The notes under the pieces were generated by a model. That model worked only from the letters and a program-made list of their open reading frames with translations, was not told the DNA's origin and ran no database searches. A stretch of DNA of 64,000 nt from Negativicoccus massiliensis (GTDB taxonomy: Bacteria; Bacillota; Negativicutes; Veillonellales; Negativicoccaceae), in the NCBI GenBank assembly GCA_900155405.1, contig LT700188.1, positions 930,001 to 994,000 of the forward strand, given 5' to 3'. Below are positions 1-9,193 of the stretch, piece after piece. Each line of letters starts with the position of its first letter. The stretch's first letter is position 1. The translations under genes and the position numbers were made by a program.

Positions 1-297
1 GATCGATGTGCGCCGAAGGCGTCGTCGCGGCGGCCGCGGCGAGCGCCGTGCCGATGCGCGTCCGCATTTCCTGCGCCGCAGCGCCGTGCCGATGCGCGTC
101 CGCATTTCCTGCGCCGCCGCCCGCGTAAACGTCATAACGAGAATACGGGTGATGTCCGCGGGATCGTGCGGATCCAAAAGCCGCCGAATGATGCGTTCGA
201 CGAGCACCGCCGTTTTACCCGAGCCTGCCGCGGCGGCGACCAAAAGATTTTGGCGACGACTCGTGATCGCCGCTTCCTGTTCAGTTGTCCATTGCAT
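1..297 (-). CDS. addA: AddA helicase-nuclease subunit, N-terminus, frameshifted and cut by window edge
   Basis: This is the start of the AddA (RexA) subunit of the AddAB double-strand break repair helicase-nuclease. The first 73 residues read normally: [12 protein letters not shown] (Q-motif-like start), Walker [10 protein letters not shown] at residues 21-29, and the helicase motif Ia segment [11 protein letters not shown] at 55-65. The ATG at 297 has AAGGAG five bases upstream and overlaps the end of addB by 17 bases, the usual addBA arrangement. After residue 73 a 38-base tandem duplication (42-117) moves the frame, and the remaining 26 residues are an Arg/Pro-rich out-of-frame string without a stop before the window edge. 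Removing one repeat copy restores a family-like sequence ([19 protein letters not shown]). Either the gene is broken here or the duplication is an assembly error near a contig end. Confidence 0.85.
   Translation of the reverse strand, partial: MQWTTEQEAAITSRRQNLLVAAAAGSGKTAVLVERIIRRLLDPHDPADITRILVMTFTRAAAQEMRTRIGTALRRRKCGRASARRSPRPPRRRLRRTSI
42..117. repeat. Exact 38-bp tandem duplication inside addA
   Basis: Positions 42-79 and 80-117 are identical 38-base units placed head to tail; the bases flanking the pair differ, so the repeat is exactly two units. 38 is not a multiple of three, so the extra copy shifts the addA reading frame. Confidence 0.95.
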
Positions 298-3200
298 CGC
301 CGGTCTCCTTTGCGACTGTCGCGGTCATTTTTTCCAGAGCTTCTTCATCATTCAAACTCGGCAAGTAGCGGTAGCGGTTACCGGCAAGTGTCGGATCAAA
401 CCCGCAAACCGCACGGTACGGGCAGTACTTGCAGGCCACGTTTTGGCCTTGGCGATACGGCATGACATCGATCCGTCCCGCCAAAATTTGCGCGCTGATT
501 TGCGGCAAAAGCGTCGCTATATACGCGACAATCAACCGCATCGCGGCCGCGTTCTCCGCCTTGGCATCCTTGCGCAGGCTGCCGTCTTTATTAATACGAA
601 TCGGTAAAAAGGAAATTTCCTCGCCGACTTCGCTGTCGATTTTTTCTAAAATTTCGCGTTCCGAAAGGAAATAGCCCTGCGTCTGCAATTGCTGCTTGAG
701 CGCTTTGCGAATCGTCGCGTCATCGCGCGGCGGCGCCTTCAAATCGGCGCGCTCATCCTGCACATACACATACATAATGCCCGCCGGCAACGCTTCGCCG
801 TCATCCCGCCGCAACGCCGCGTACAAATACGTCGCCAGCTGCAAACGCAAACCGTAGTACAAATCGCCGAGCGAAATCTTCGTATCGCCCGTTTTATAAT
901 CGATGATCAGGTAGTACGTCTTTCCCGTTTCGGGATCGCGATAATAATCCAGTCGGTCGATCGTGCCGACCAACGTGAATTCCGTGTCGCCGATACTGCC
1001 GACCGGCAACGTGAACACTTCTTCCAAGCCGGCGGTTTGGAACGCGCCGCGTTGCGACCATTTCGCCAGACGCGTCAACGTTTCCCGTAAAGTTCGATCC
1101 AGCTGCGTACGGATATACGAGTAAAACGGATTCGTCGCGAAGCGGTCATTTTGCACGCGCGGCGCGATAAGTTCCGCAATGGCCCGACTGCGATCGGTGA
1201 TTTCCGCCGAATCGGCATCGCGAAATTCACGCGTCTCCGTCAGCAATTCCGCGCCGAATTGGTGCAACGCCGCGTGCATGTACGAACCGTAATCCGCCGG
1301 GGTCAATTCGCCGCGCGCGGGTTCGTCCAAATGCAAACCGTAGCGCGCGAAAAAGCGGAACGGACAAGCGCGATACATTTCAAACGCGGTGACCGAGGCG
1401 TGAAACGTGCCTTGCGGCGCGTAGAGCTTGCGGCTGAGCGCGGGACCTAACACCGCCGCCCGATTCGTGTAGAACAGACTGCGCGTCCACGCGTACGCCG
1501 CGCCGTCATGCGACGGTTGCCGCATCGCCCAGTCGTACAGGCCGAACCATTCTTCCGCAGGCGATTCTTCGCGCAGCGCCTGCGGTAATCCCGCCAAACT
1601 TTGGCGCGGTCGCACCCAACCATCCCCCGGGCAAGAGCTGACCGCCGGATGAACGGAATCCGTCCAGCCGAGCGTGACCAAGCGTCGCAGTAAAAAGGCC
1701 GGCTCCAACGCGGTGCCGTCTTCATCGGCGCGCGCGTAACTCAGATACAGTTTTTCTTCGGCGCGCGTCCACGCCAAATATTGCCATTGCCGTTCCTGTA
1801 AAGCGAGCGTGACCGAGTCCGTACCAAACGCCAAATCCAGTCGCGCCAGTTCCGTACGATCGCGATCCGACCACAGACTCAACGGTTGCGGACGCGCGGG
1901 AAAGACGCCTTCATTTTGTCCGAGCACAAAGACCGCGCGCGCGTTGAGCGGGTAGCCGCGGTCAATCGTCGTGAAAGTGACGTGATCGAGCGTCGGCGGA
2001 ATCAACGCGTAACTCAACTCCGCGAGCAAATCCGTCCAAATGCGCGCCACGTCTCGCGCCGGCCACACTTCCGCGCCGCCGACTTCGACCCATTCATCCA
2101 AAAGCGCGTAAATGCGTTGCAAGACCTGCTGGCGGCTGCGATAAATTTCTTCCGTCAGGCTTTCGCCCTGCGTTAACAATTCCGCTTCCAGCGGCAAGCG
2201 GGCCAGCAGATCATACATGACCAGCGCCACTTCACGTACGGTCGCCTTCGTTTTAAATACTTGCGCCAGCGGCGCCAGCCATTCTTTAAGCGTCGCGCGC
2301 ACGCCGTTGACCCGATCCCAGCGCGCCTGCTCGCGTTCCGTCACCGGCTCGGGCGCTTCCAGACGGCGAATGCGGCGATGCCGCCAGGGTTCCTCTTTCG
2401 TCCAGTCGCCGCGGCCGATCGCAAACTCGCGGCAATACATTTCCAGTTCTTCCACGTCGCGCGTCGCCACCGGCAGCAATCCGGTTTTCAGCAGACGCAA
2501 TACCTGCGGCGTGGTATAACCTTGCGCCGTCAAGGTCAGCGCCGCACTTACGAAGACCGCCAACGCGTCGTGGCGCATCGCCTGCCGCCGATCCGTGAAA
2601 TACGGAATCTCGTAGCGCTCAAACGTGCGGCGCAAACGTTCCGTATACGCGTCATGATGCCGCAATAAAACAATGATATCGCGGTAACGGTACCCCTCTT
2701 CCCGCACAAGCCGCTGGATCTCGGTCGCCACGGCCGCGGTCTCTTCGTCACGATTCGCCGCTTCGGTGACGCGCAAGCCGGCAACGGGGGCATCGCTTGC
2801 TTCGCCGCGGGTCACTTTTTCCGCCGCCAACCCCAGCTGCGAATGCGGCCACCGCGGTGTGTCCGTCAAACCGATTTCGGTAATCTTTGTAAACGCGTGA
2901 TGCGCCGCTTCGTAAATTTTCCAAGAGCTGTGCCAAAGCGATGTCGGCGCCGTCGCCTGCAACGGATCTTCCGGCGGCAAAAGCAACGTCATGACGGCAT
3001 GTTTCGCCCGCTTCATGACCGCCTCGACAATCGTCCAGTCGCGCGGCAGAAATTCGAGAAAGCCGTCAACCCAAATCGACGCTTCGGCAAGGTATTGCGA
3101 CGTTTCAATAGCGCGCAACAGATTTTCCGTTTGCGCTTCATAATCGGGAAAATGCGCCGCCAGATACTCCTGATAGGCTTGCGCCAACAACGCCGTATCC

Positions 3201-3670
3201 CGCAGTTTATTACCGAGCGCGGGGGTCGCTTCCGCCGCCGCCCGACGCAAATCGTCCGGATCCAATTGGTAATGACCCAATTCCTGCAGCTGGTGATCAA
3301 ACACTTCGGTGAAATGCGGTTGCCGCGCCGCGCGGGCAAGTGTCGTAAACTCGTCGCCGTGCGCAAGCAACAGGCGCCGCAAAATAATTTGCCGACCAAG
3401 CACGGACAATCCTTTGCCGCCCTGCGTTCCTTGTTCATCAAAGATGCGATACGCGAGCCGCGCGAAACCGAGCACCTCGATATTGCCGAAACCGCGCCCC
3501 GGTAAATACGCGGCGAGTTCCCGTTCCACCGTGTACGTCGCCGCGTCGGGCACCAGCAAAATGCAACGCTCGAGCGGATGCGCCGCCGCGTGATCCCGTA
3601 ACGCCTTGAAGCACCGCGTCGTCTTACCGCTGCCGACCCGTCCGAGCCATAATTCGATTGCGTCTGCCAT
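281..3670 (-). CDS. addB: ATP-dependent helicase-nuclease subunit AddB
   Basis: AddB is the second nuclease subunit of AddAB, which resects double-strand ends for RecA-dependent repair. The protein (1129 aa, family about 1150) has a Walker A GRVGSGKT near its N-terminus. The C-terminal PD-(D/E)XK nuclease domain contains LIIDYKTGD. It also carries the four cysteines of the AddB iron-sulfur cluster: one in YRACPF and the CX2CX5C set [10 protein letters not shown] near the end. A longer reading start exists at 3691, but the ATG at 3670 has AGGAGG at the right distance, so that start was chosen. An extended -10 box lies just upstream. addA follows with a 17-base overlap. Confidence 0.93.
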   Translation of the reverse strand: MADAIELWLGRVGSGKTTRCFKALRDHAAAHPLERCILLVPDAATYTVERELAAYLPGRGFGNIEVLGFARLAYRIFDEQGTQGGKGLSVLGRQIILRRLLLAHGDEFTTLARAARQPHFTEVFDHQLQELGHYQLDPDDLRRAAAEATPALGNKLRDTALLAQAYQEYLAAHFPDYEAQTENLLRAIETSQYLAEASIWVDGFLEFLPRDWTIVEAVMKRAKHAVMTLLLPPEDPLQATAPTSLWHSSWKIYEAAHHAFTKITEIGLTDTPRWPHSQLGLAAEKVTRGEASDAPVAGLRVTEAANRDEETAAVATEIQRLVREEGYRYRDIIVLLRHHDAYTERLRRTFERYEIPYFTDRRQAMRHDALAVFVSAALTLTAQGYTTPQVLRLLKTGLLPVATRDVEELEMYCREFAIGRGDWTKEEPWRHRRIRRLEAPEPVTEREQARWDRVNGVRATLKEWLAPLAQVFKTKATVREVALVMYDLLARLPLEAELLTQGESLTEEIYRSRQQVLQRIYALLDEWVEVGGAEVWPARDVARIWTDLLAELSYALIPPTLDHVTFTTIDRGYPLNARAVFVLGQNEGVFPARPQPLSLWSDRDRTELARLDLAFGTDSVTLALQERQWQYLAWTRAEEKLYLSYARADEDGTALEPAFLLRRLVTLGWTDSVHPAVSSCPGDGWVRPRQSLAGLPQALREESPAEEWFGLYDWAMRQPSHDGAAYAWTRSLFYTNRAAVLGPALSRKLYAPQGTFHASVTAFEMYRACPFRFFARYGLHLDEPARGELTPADYGSYMHAALHQFGAELLTETREFRDADSAEITDRSRAIAELIAPRVQNDRFATNPFYSYIRTQLDRTLRETLTRLAKWSQRGAFQTAGLEEVFTLPVGSIGDTEFTLVGTIDRLDYYRDPETGKTYYLIIDYKTGDTKISLGDLYYGLRLQLATYLYAALRRDDGEALPAGIMYVYVQDERADLKAPPRDDATIRKALKQQLQTQGYFLSEREILEKIDSEVGEEISFLPIRINKDGSLRKDAKAENAAAMRLIVAYIATLLPQISAQILAGRIDVMPYRQGQNVACKYCPYRAVCGFDPTLAGNRYRYLPSLNDEEALEKMTATVAKETGDAMDN

Positions 3671-3689
3671 AGCTCCTCCTTTTCGTTTC

Positions 3690-3698
3690 ATTATAGCA
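3690..3698 (-). promoter_or_regulatory. Extended -10 promoter of addBA
   Basis: On the minus strand the sequence reads TGCTATAAT, an extended -10 box, about 20 bases before the addB start. No good -35 is seen. Confidence 0.55.
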
Positions 3699-3730
3699 AA
3701 GGACGCGCGCCGCTTTTATTTTTTTGCATG

Positions 3731-3754
3731 AAAAAACCGGAGACGCGCTCCGGC
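3731..3754 (-). terminator. Intrinsic terminator of the MFS gene
   Basis: Stem CCGGAG/CTCCGG (3737-3742 with 3748-3753) followed on the minus strand by six T's; it directly follows the stop codon at 3755. Confidence 0.75.
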
Positions 3755-4954
3755 TTAAAAATGTTTCTGAACTTGTTTTTCGGATAATTGCGTATACACC
3801 ATGGCCGTGATCAGGAAAAAAGCAATCGCGGTCGACCAAAAGACCGAGCTCAACCCCAATGTCATCGCCAGGTAGCCGGACACCATCGGTCCGAATACGT
3901 TACCCATCAAGGAAAAACTGGACGTGACGCCGAACGCGATACCGCGTTTTTCATCCGGCACGGAGCGCGCAATGATCGCATTCGCGCTGGGCATCAAACA
4001 ACCGATCGCCGCGCCGTTGAAGAAACGGAACAACCCGAGCCACCAGACATTCGGCGCGAAATATTGGGCGATGAAAAAGAGCCCCGCAAAAAATGATCCG
4101 ATCAGCAACACTTCGCGATGACTCAACCATTGGATGATGCGTCCCATGTTGAGCGATGTCGTCGCGCTGGCGACGCCGCCGATGGCCAAAATGATCCCCG
4201 AAATACTGGCGAGCACCGCAACATCGCCCACCATGCCTTTCACGTACAACGGCAAAATCGGCCCCAAACCGGTCAACGCGAAGTTGACGAAAAATTGAAT
4301 CAGCATCATCAAGCGTACAATCGGCAAAGAGAAAAAGTAACCCACATTTTTAATGATAGATTCTTTCGCCTTTTGCGGTTTCGGCTGAAAATCTTCGTGA
4401 ATGCAACGGTACGTCACGAAGTACCCCAAAGCCAGCAGCGCCGCGAAGCAAAGAAACGTTTCACGGTAACCGATGATATCCGCGAGAATCCCGCCGAACA
4501 CCGGCCCGATCGTCGCCCCGAGGACGATTCCCGTCTGGTACGTGCCGAGCGCGTACGTCGAATATTTTTTCGGCGTGATGATCGCCACCATCGCCAAACC
4601 CGCCGCGATAAAGCCGCCCACGCAGCCTTGAATAGCGCGCAGAAGCAACAGCTGAAACGGTGTCTGAACCAATGACATCAGCGCGAGCACCACCGTAAGC
4701 GCCGCTAAAATTTGCAGTAAAATTCGTTTGTGACCTTTACGATCACCATACGCGCCCCAATACGGATTGGCCAGCGCCGCCGTAAAACTCGTCACACCCG
4801 TAATCAGACCGGCCCACATGCCGGCCGCGCCGGGATCCGTCACCCCGAGTTCGTGTACGAACAACGGCACAAAGGAAATCAAACCGATAATTGATGTCCC
4901 CGCTAAAATCTGCACCGCGACCAAATAGTATAAATTTTTGCGCCATAATTCCAT
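3755..4954 (-). CDS. MFS transporter, multidrug-resistance type
   Basis: A 399-residue major facilitator superfamily protein with about 12 hydrophobic segments. The loop 2-3 signature appears as NPYWGAYGDRKGHKRIL around residues 63-79, and transmembrane segment 5 carries GATIGPVFGG, motif C of drug:H+ antiporters. The overall pattern resembles the MdtG/YitG group of drug exporters; the substrate cannot be told from sequence. The start has GGAA a few bases upstream. A small palindrome AACGA-N5-TCGTT at 4991-5005 in the upstream region could be an operator, but no regulator gene is adjacent. The gene stands alone between two minus-strand terminators. Confidence 0.85.
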   Translation of the reverse strand: MELWRKNLYYLVAVQILAGTSIIGLISFVPLFVHELGVTDPGAAGMWAGLITGVTSFTAALANPYWGAYGDRKGHKRILLQILAALTVVLALMSLVQTPFQLLLLRAIQGCVGGFIAAGLAMVAIITPKKYSTYALGTYQTGIVLGATIGPVFGGILADIIGYRETFLCFAALLALGYFVTYRCIHEDFQPKPQKAKESIIKNVGYFFSLPIVRLMMLIQFFVNFALTGLGPILPLYVKGMVGDVAVLASISGIILAIGGVASATTSLNMGRIIQWLSHREVLLIGSFFAGLFFIAQYFAPNVWWLGLFRFFNGAAIGCLMPSANAIIARSVPDEKRGIAFGVTSSFSLMGNVFGPMVSGYLAMTLGLSSVFWSTAIAFFLITAMVYTQLSEKQVQKHF

Positions 4955-5061
4955 CGTATTCCTTCTTTCTTCCGTGATTCTATCATTCGTAACGATTCAT
5001 TCGTTTCGTTGTATTTAGACGCATTTTTATTGTAATCACACAGATTTTTATTATATCACAA

Positions 5062-5100
5062 AAAACTGCTTCAAAAAACTTTCATTTTCGAAGCAGTTTT
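5062..5100 (-). terminator. Intrinsic terminator of the GltD-like gene
   Basis: An 11-base inverted repeat AAAACTGCTTC/GAAGCAGTTTT (5062-5072 with 5090-5100) with a T-run on the minus strand, 20 bases after the stop codon of the flavoprotein gene. Confidence 0.75.
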
Positions 5101-5120
5101 CTTTGCGCATATTCATGCTT

Positions 5121-6524
5121 TTATTTCGCGGGTGTATCCGGATTCTTCGCCGCGTCTTTTTTACCTTCGGAAGCTTTTTTGGCGGCGGCGAGCTTATCCA
5201 TATAAGCCGCCATGCCCTGCGCTGTCTTTTTCGCTTCGCGCATCGCCAACACCACGGTCGCCGGACGATGCACGATGTCGCCCGCCGCAAATACGCCCGG
5301 CAGGTTCGTCGCGCCGTAGTACGGTTCTTTTCGCACCTGAATATAGCCGGCGTGATCGTTTTCGAGATCCGGCAGACTCGCCCGCAACAAAGTGCTCGGC
5401 ACGTGCCCGACCGCGATAATCACTTTGTCCGCAGGGATTTCCTCGCGCTTGCCCGTACCGTGCAACTCGCCCAAGTCATTGATCGCCTGCTCTTCGTAGA
5501 TAAAAGCGCTGACTTTTTCATGACCCGACACGCCGACGGGCGCCGCCAAGAATCGGAACTCGACGCCTTCCGCTGCCGCCGCTTCGTATTCCGACGGCAG
5601 ACAGGCCATAAATTCCTGCGTGCGCCGATACGCGACCGTGACTTTCCGCGCGCCCGCGCGCAACGCCGTACGCGCCGCATCCATCGCGACATTGCCCGCG
5701 CCGATCACTACCACGCGATCCTCGCGCTGAATGACAAATTCTTCTTTCGTCAGTTGATGATCCGCCAGCGCCTGTGCCGCATGCAGCACATCCATCGCCT
5801 GCAACACGCCCGGCAGGTCATCATTTTGCAAGGGCAAATCCCGCGGTTGCGTCGTGCCGACGCCGAGAAAAACGGCCTGATAGCCATCCGCCTCTAAATC
5901 CGCCAGCGTAAAATCCTTGCCAAATGTTTGGCCGCAAAGAAATTTCACGCCCATGGCGGCCAGCCGTTCCGTTTCAAAGCGCACGACCGCTTTATTGATC
6001 CGAAACGAAGGGATCCCGTGCAGCAACACGCCGCCCGGTTCCGCCGCGCTGTCGTACACGTCAATGTTGTAACCGAGTTGGCGCAAATCGTTCGCCACCG
6101 TTAACCCGGCCGGACCGGAGCCGATGACCGCTACCCTTTCTTTTTTGCGCGGCAGTCGACGCGGCGTGTTGAGCATCATGGCGTTCGCCACATCGCCGAT
6201 AACGCTTTCAATCAGGCCGATTTTGACCGGCTGATGACGTCGATTTAAAATGCAATGCCCCTGGCATTGATTTTCGTGCGGGCACACGCGTCCGCAGACG
6301 GACGGCAAATTACTGCGTTCGTTAATGATCCGAATTGCCGCGCCGATATTGCCGGCGGCCAGTTCAGTGATAAATTGAGGGATTTCATTACCGATCGGAC
6401 AGCCGGTCCGGCAGGTCGGACGCGGGCAATGCAAACAACGTCGCGCCTCCACAATCGCCTGCGCCAAATCTTCCATGGTCACGCGAACCCGGTCCGTCGC
6501 CAACGGAAATACCGTAGGTTTCAT
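5121..6524 (-). CDS. gltD: GltD-like NAD(P)H-dependent FAD/Fe-S oxidoreductase
   Basis: This belongs to the glutamate synthase small-subunit (GltD) family: FAD- and NADPH-binding proteins with an N-terminal domain holding two Fe-S clusters. The cysteines are seen in CLHCPRPTCRTGCP and CGRVCPHENQCQGHC. The FAD GXGXXG motif is VIGSGPAGLT and the NADPH motif is VVIGAGNVAMDAA; the GD box near the end is GVFAAGDI. The ATG at 6524 (MKPTVF) has GGGAGG upstream and was preferred over one 17 codons earlier inside the tRNA gene. No large subunit (gltB) is nearby, so it may pass electrons to another partner, as many stand-alone GltD homologues do. The start lies 18 bases after the 3' end of the tRNA gene, so both may share a transcript. 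Confidence 0.85.
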   Translation of the reverse strand: MKPTVFPLATDRVRVTMEDLAQAIVEARRCLHCPRPTCRTGCPIGNEIPQFITELAAGNIGAAIRIINERSNLPSVCGRVCPHENQCQGHCILNRRHQPVKIGLIESVIGDVANAMMLNTPRRLPRKKERVAVIGSGPAGLTVANDLRQLGYNIDVYDSAAEPGGVLLHGIPSFRINKAVVRFETERLAAMGVKFLCGQTFGKDFTLADLEADGYQAVFLGVGTTQPRDLPLQNDDLPGVLQAMDVLHAAQALADHQLTKEEFVIQREDRVVVIGAGNVAMDAARTALRAGARKVTVAYRRTQEFMACLPSEYEAAAAEGVEFRFLAAPVGVSGHEKVSAFIYEEQAINDLGELHGTGKREEIPADKVIIAVGHVPSTLLRASLPDLENDHAGYIQVRKEPYYGATNLPGVFAAGDIVHRPATVVLAMREAKKTAQGMAAYMDKLAAAKKASEGKKDAAKNPDTPAK

Positions 6525-6542
6525 AATGCCTCCCAAGATAAT

Positions 6543-6618
6543 TGGTGCGCCCAAGATGATTCGAACATCCGACACGCGGTTTAGGAAACCGCTGCTCTAT
6601 CCCCTGAGCTATGGGCGC
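6543..6618 (-). tRNA. tRNA-Arg (anticodon CCT)
   Basis: The minus strand folds into a full cloverleaf: acceptor GCGCCCA pairs with TGGGCGC, D arm GCTC...GAGC, anticodon stem GCGGT/ACCGC around loop TTCCTAA (anticodon CCT, reads AGG), and T loop GTTCGAATC. The CCA end is encoded. Total 76 bases. Confidence 0.96.
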
Positions 6619-6682
6619 ATGCTAAATATCACTGCAGCCGCCGCCCCGCGAACAATGTCGCGGACGGCGCAATTAATTTTAC

Positions 6683-7789
6683 TTATACGTTAAACCGGAA
6701 ATACGTGACGTCACCGTCACGCATGATGTAATCTTTACCTTCGAGCCGCAGCACGCCTTCTTCACGCGCTTTGGCCATCGAACCGGCCGCGATCAGATCG
6801 TCATACGAAACGATTTCCGCGCGAATGAAACCGCGTTCGATATCCGTGTGAATTTTGCCCGCGGCCTGCGGCGCTTTCGTGCCTTCGACAATGGTCCAGG
6901 CGCGGCATTCGTCGCTGCCGGCGGTGAAAAAATTAATTAAGCCGAGCAGCGAGTATGCGGCTTTGATCAAACGATCCAGACCCGCTTCCTCCTCGCCCAA
7001 ATCCTCCAGGAAAACTTTCGCTTCCTCCGGACTGAGCTCGGCAATTTCCGCTTCGATCGCAGCGGAAATCGTGACCCATTGCGCGCCTTCCGACTCCGCC
7101 AACTCTTTGACGCGCACGACGTGCGGATTCGTCAGCGGATCGGAAATTTCGTCTTCGCCGATGTTGGCGACATACAATACCGGTTTGCGCGTGAGCAAAT
7201 TTAATTCGCGAATCAGCGCTTCTTCTTCCGGTGTCAGTTCCACCAGACGCGCGGGCTTGCCTTCGCTCAAACACGCTTCGACTTTACGCAACACATCGAG
7301 TTCCGCTTTCGCTTCTTTGTTGCCCGATTTCGCGACTTTTTCAATTCGCTGGCGGCGTTTCGCCACCGCGTCCAAGTCGGCAAGACCCAGCTCCGTCATA
7401 ATAATTTCAATATCGCGCAGCGGATCGATCGAACCTTCCACATGCGTGACATTTTCATTTTCAAAGCAGCGCACGACTTGCGCGATCGCGTCCGTTTCAC
7501 GAATATGCGCGAGAAACTGATTGCCGAGGCCTTCGCCCTTCGACGCGCCCGCCACCAGACCCGCGATATCGACGAAGCGCATGACGGCGGGAATACGCCG
7601 TTCCGGCTGAAACATTTCCGTCAGCACATCAAGTCGCGCGTCGGGAAGTTCCACGATGCCCACGTTCGGTTCGATCGTGCAGAACGGATAGTTCGCCGCT
7701 TCCGCTCCCGCTTTGGTAATCGCGTTGAATAACGTCGACTTACCGACATTCGGTAAACCGACAATGCCTACTTGTAAATTTGTACTCAT
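6683..7789 (-). CDS. ychF: Ribosome-binding ATPase YchF (Obg family)
   Basis: YchF is a conserved P-loop NTPase that prefers ATP and binds ribosomes; it has been linked to stress response and translation. The 368-residue length is normal. G1 motif GLPNVGKST is at residues 10-18, G3 is DIAGLV, and NIGEDE takes the place of the usual NKXD, as in YchF proteins. The C-terminal TGS domain includes FRFNV. The ATG has GAGGTAAG just upstream. It lies 19 bases downstream of the aminotransferase-like gene and is probably co-transcribed with it. Confidence 0.95.
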   Translation of the reverse strand: MSTNLQVGIVGLPNVGKSTLFNAITKAGAEAANYPFCTIEPNVGIVELPDARLDVLTEMFQPERRIPAVMRFVDIAGLVAGASKGEGLGNQFLAHIRETDAIAQVVRCFENENVTHVEGSIDPLRDIEIIMTELGLADLDAVAKRRQRIEKVAKSGNKEAKAELDVLRKVEACLSEGKPARLVELTPEEEALIRELNLLTRKPVLYVANIGEDEISDPLTNPHVVRVKELAESEGAQWVTISAAIEAEIAELSPEEAKVFLEDLGEEEAGLDRLIKAAYSLLGLINFFTAGSDECRAWTIVEGTKAPQAAGKIHTDIERGFIRAEIVSYDDLIAAGSMAKAREEGVLRLEGKDYIMRDGDVTYFRFNV

Positions 7790-7808
7790 ACTTACCTCAC
7801 TCTATTCT

Positions 7809-8834
7809 TTATGCCTGCGTCAGGCGCAATTGCGCAAAGGTTTCTCCCGCGCCGCCGTACACTTCGCCCGCCACGAGTTCCGTCGCGGAAAAGGCTTCGT
7901 GCCGCGGCAGATCCTGCGCCGCCAGCCACAAATACGGTAACGTCGGTTCACCCCAATAGGGAATCTCGCTCGCCTCGAGCTCGTCGCGAACGGTTTTCTG
8001 GCGCGCGGCATACGCTTCCAACGTCGCGCTCCACTCTTTTTGTCCCGCGTCGCTCAACCACGCGTGCAATCCCGCGAGCAACAGCGGCGACACATCGGGT
8101 GTGCCGAGATATCTGCGCACGACATCCGCCGCCGGATACGCATGTTGGTCCGAGCGGTCGGCCTCGAATTCATCCGGTACGACGACCGCCGTTAAACCCG
8201 GCAAACCGAGCGCGGCGAAATCATACACGGTCAACACGCATGCCGCGGCTCCGTCAATCGCGTAAAACGACTGCGCCTCACGTAAATACGGCGCAAAGCT
8301 GGCGTCGGCAATCAGCGTCAGCCCCGACTGCTCGGCGTAACGCACCCAACGCAACTGATCGCGCGCGGTCAGCGCGACCCCCGTCGCGAGTGACGGCTGC
8401 GCGATATACAATAACCCGGGTTCGTGCGCCGGCAAGCCGATGCGCCAATCGATTTCATCAAAACCGCTGATATATTCCACGCCGCGATAGTAACCCGCGT
8501 CCCAGTCGCCGGTATGACCTTCCGCCACCTGGCGATCAAAAACGGTCAGCTCGTCCGGCTCGGTGACGGCGAAAATATGGCCCGCCTCCCAAAGCGTCGC
8601 CAATTCCTCTTTACGAATGCCGAAGCAAATCGCGGTGGGCGTAACGGCCGCGCCGTGCCGTTGCAAATGCGCGGCGAAGGCTTCCTGCAGCGTGGCAAGC
8701 GAAGGCGCAGGCGCGCCTTGGATCGTTTGCGAGAGCGCATTCGTTACCGTTTTCGTTGTCGGCAATCGCCAAACAGGCGGCCTGTCATAACCGCCTTGCG
8801 CGCGTAGCCGCCATACCGTTTTCTTTAACTGCAC
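7809..8834 (-). CDS. DapL-type aminotransferase homologue lacking the PLP lysine
   Basis: This 341-residue protein aligns by eye with class I/II aminotransferases of the LL-diaminopimelate aminotransferase group. The family patterns are TVFDRQVAEGHTGDW (DapL: PVYVDTNVMAGHTG) near residue 97, PSLATGVALT near 147 and ADASFAPY near 177, which retains the PLP-nitrogen-binding Asp178. Two key residues are missing. The SFSK segment that carries the Schiff-base lysine is VYDF (Phe206), and the Asn of PNNPTG is absent. The first 90 residues also look divergent. I infer a catalytically dead paralogue, or one with a new role. The start is GTG with GAGGTG upstream. ychF follows closely. Confidence 0.7.
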   Translation of the reverse strand: MQLKKTVWRLRAQGGYDRPPVWRLPTTKTVTNALSQTIQGAPAPSLATLQEAFAAHLQRHGAAVTPTAICFGIRKEELATLWEAGHIFAVTEPDELTVFDRQVAEGHTGDWDAGYYRGVEYISGFDEIDWRIGLPAHEPGLLYIAQPSLATGVALTARDQLRWVRYAEQSGLTLIADASFAPYLREAQSFYAIDGAAACVLTVYDFAALGLPGLTAVVVPDEFEADRSDQHAYPAADVVRRYLGTPDVSPLLLAGLHAWLSDAGQKEWSATLEAYAARQKTVRDELEASEIPYWGEPTLPYLWLAAQDLPRHEAFSATELVAGEVYGGAGETFAQLRLTQA

Positions 8835-8850
8835 CCGCTCACCTCGTCAT

Positions 8851-9047
8851 CCCATCCCGCGCCGCAAAGGCAACGTCAAAATCACTTCACACTGTAATGA
8901 TACTTTATCTATTTTACCATATGCGCCGAACTGTCGTGTGACCGTCACCGCATTTTCTCATTGGCGCCGCCGGCGCTTGCGTCAAATCGCTCAAATGAAT
9001 GCGGAGAACCACGCCATGCTGACGGAAAGTAATAATTTCCCGATAAT
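8851..9047. other. Intergenic stretch between divergent genes
   Basis: About 200 bases between the start region of the aminotransferase-like gene and the promoter at 9050. I see no convincing gene or fold here; an AT-rich piece at 8895-8925 may hold the minus-strand promoter. Confidence 0.4.
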
Positions 9048-9049
9048 AC

Positions 9050-9078
9050 TTGACACCGCCTTTTTTTCGTGCTATCCT
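9050..9078 (+). promoter_or_regulatory. Sigma-70-type promoter of a short hairpin RNA
   Basis: TTGACA at 9050-9055, 17-base spacer, TATCCT at 9073-9078. Transcription would begin near 9086, just before the hairpin at 9095-9151. Confidence 0.75.
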
Positions 9079-9085
9079 TGCCTCA

Positions 9086-9160
9086 CAGTTAAGGCTCTCT
9101 TTGAGCAAAGTCCTAGGCAATTGTAGCCTAGTGCTCTTTGCCCAAAGGGGGTCTTTTTTT
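9086..9160 (+). ncRNA. Candidate small hairpin RNA or leader attenuator before the AEC gene
   Basis: The transcript from the 9050 promoter would be almost wholly one long stem. CTCTCTTTG pairs with CAAAGGGGG (with G-U pairs), CAAAG (9106-9110) with CTTTG (9136-9140), and CTAGGC (9113-9118) with GCCTAG (9126-9131) around a 7-base loop. Seven T's follow at 9154-9160, as in an intrinsic terminator. The two arms can also fold as separate mini-hairpins CTTTG-AG-CAAAG and CTTTG-CC-CAAAG, so an alternative structure exists. A second promoter lies immediately after the T-run, so this could be a free-standing RNA rather than a leader. I do not recognise a known family. Confidence 0.5.
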
Positions 9161-9161
9161 G

Positions 9162-9170
9162 TGCTATACT
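9162..9170 (+). promoter_or_regulatory. Extended -10 promoter of the AEC transporter
   Basis: TGCTATACT directly after the T-run of the upstream hairpin and 24 bases before the AEC start codon. The preceding T-tract plus GTGCTAT echoes the upstream promoter's sequence. Confidence 0.5.
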
Positions 9171-9193
9171 GACAGTAACAAGGGAGTCAAACG

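Noticed and set aside
8-607. 199-codon plus-strand open frame at the left edge
   Set aside because: It is the antisense of addA and addB, Arg-rich as expected for the opposite strand of GC-rich coding DNA.
6643-6666. Hairpin CCGCGA/TCGCGG between ychF and the tRNA gene
   Set aside because: It has no T-run on either strand, so I did not call it a terminator; it may be chance in GC-rich sequence.
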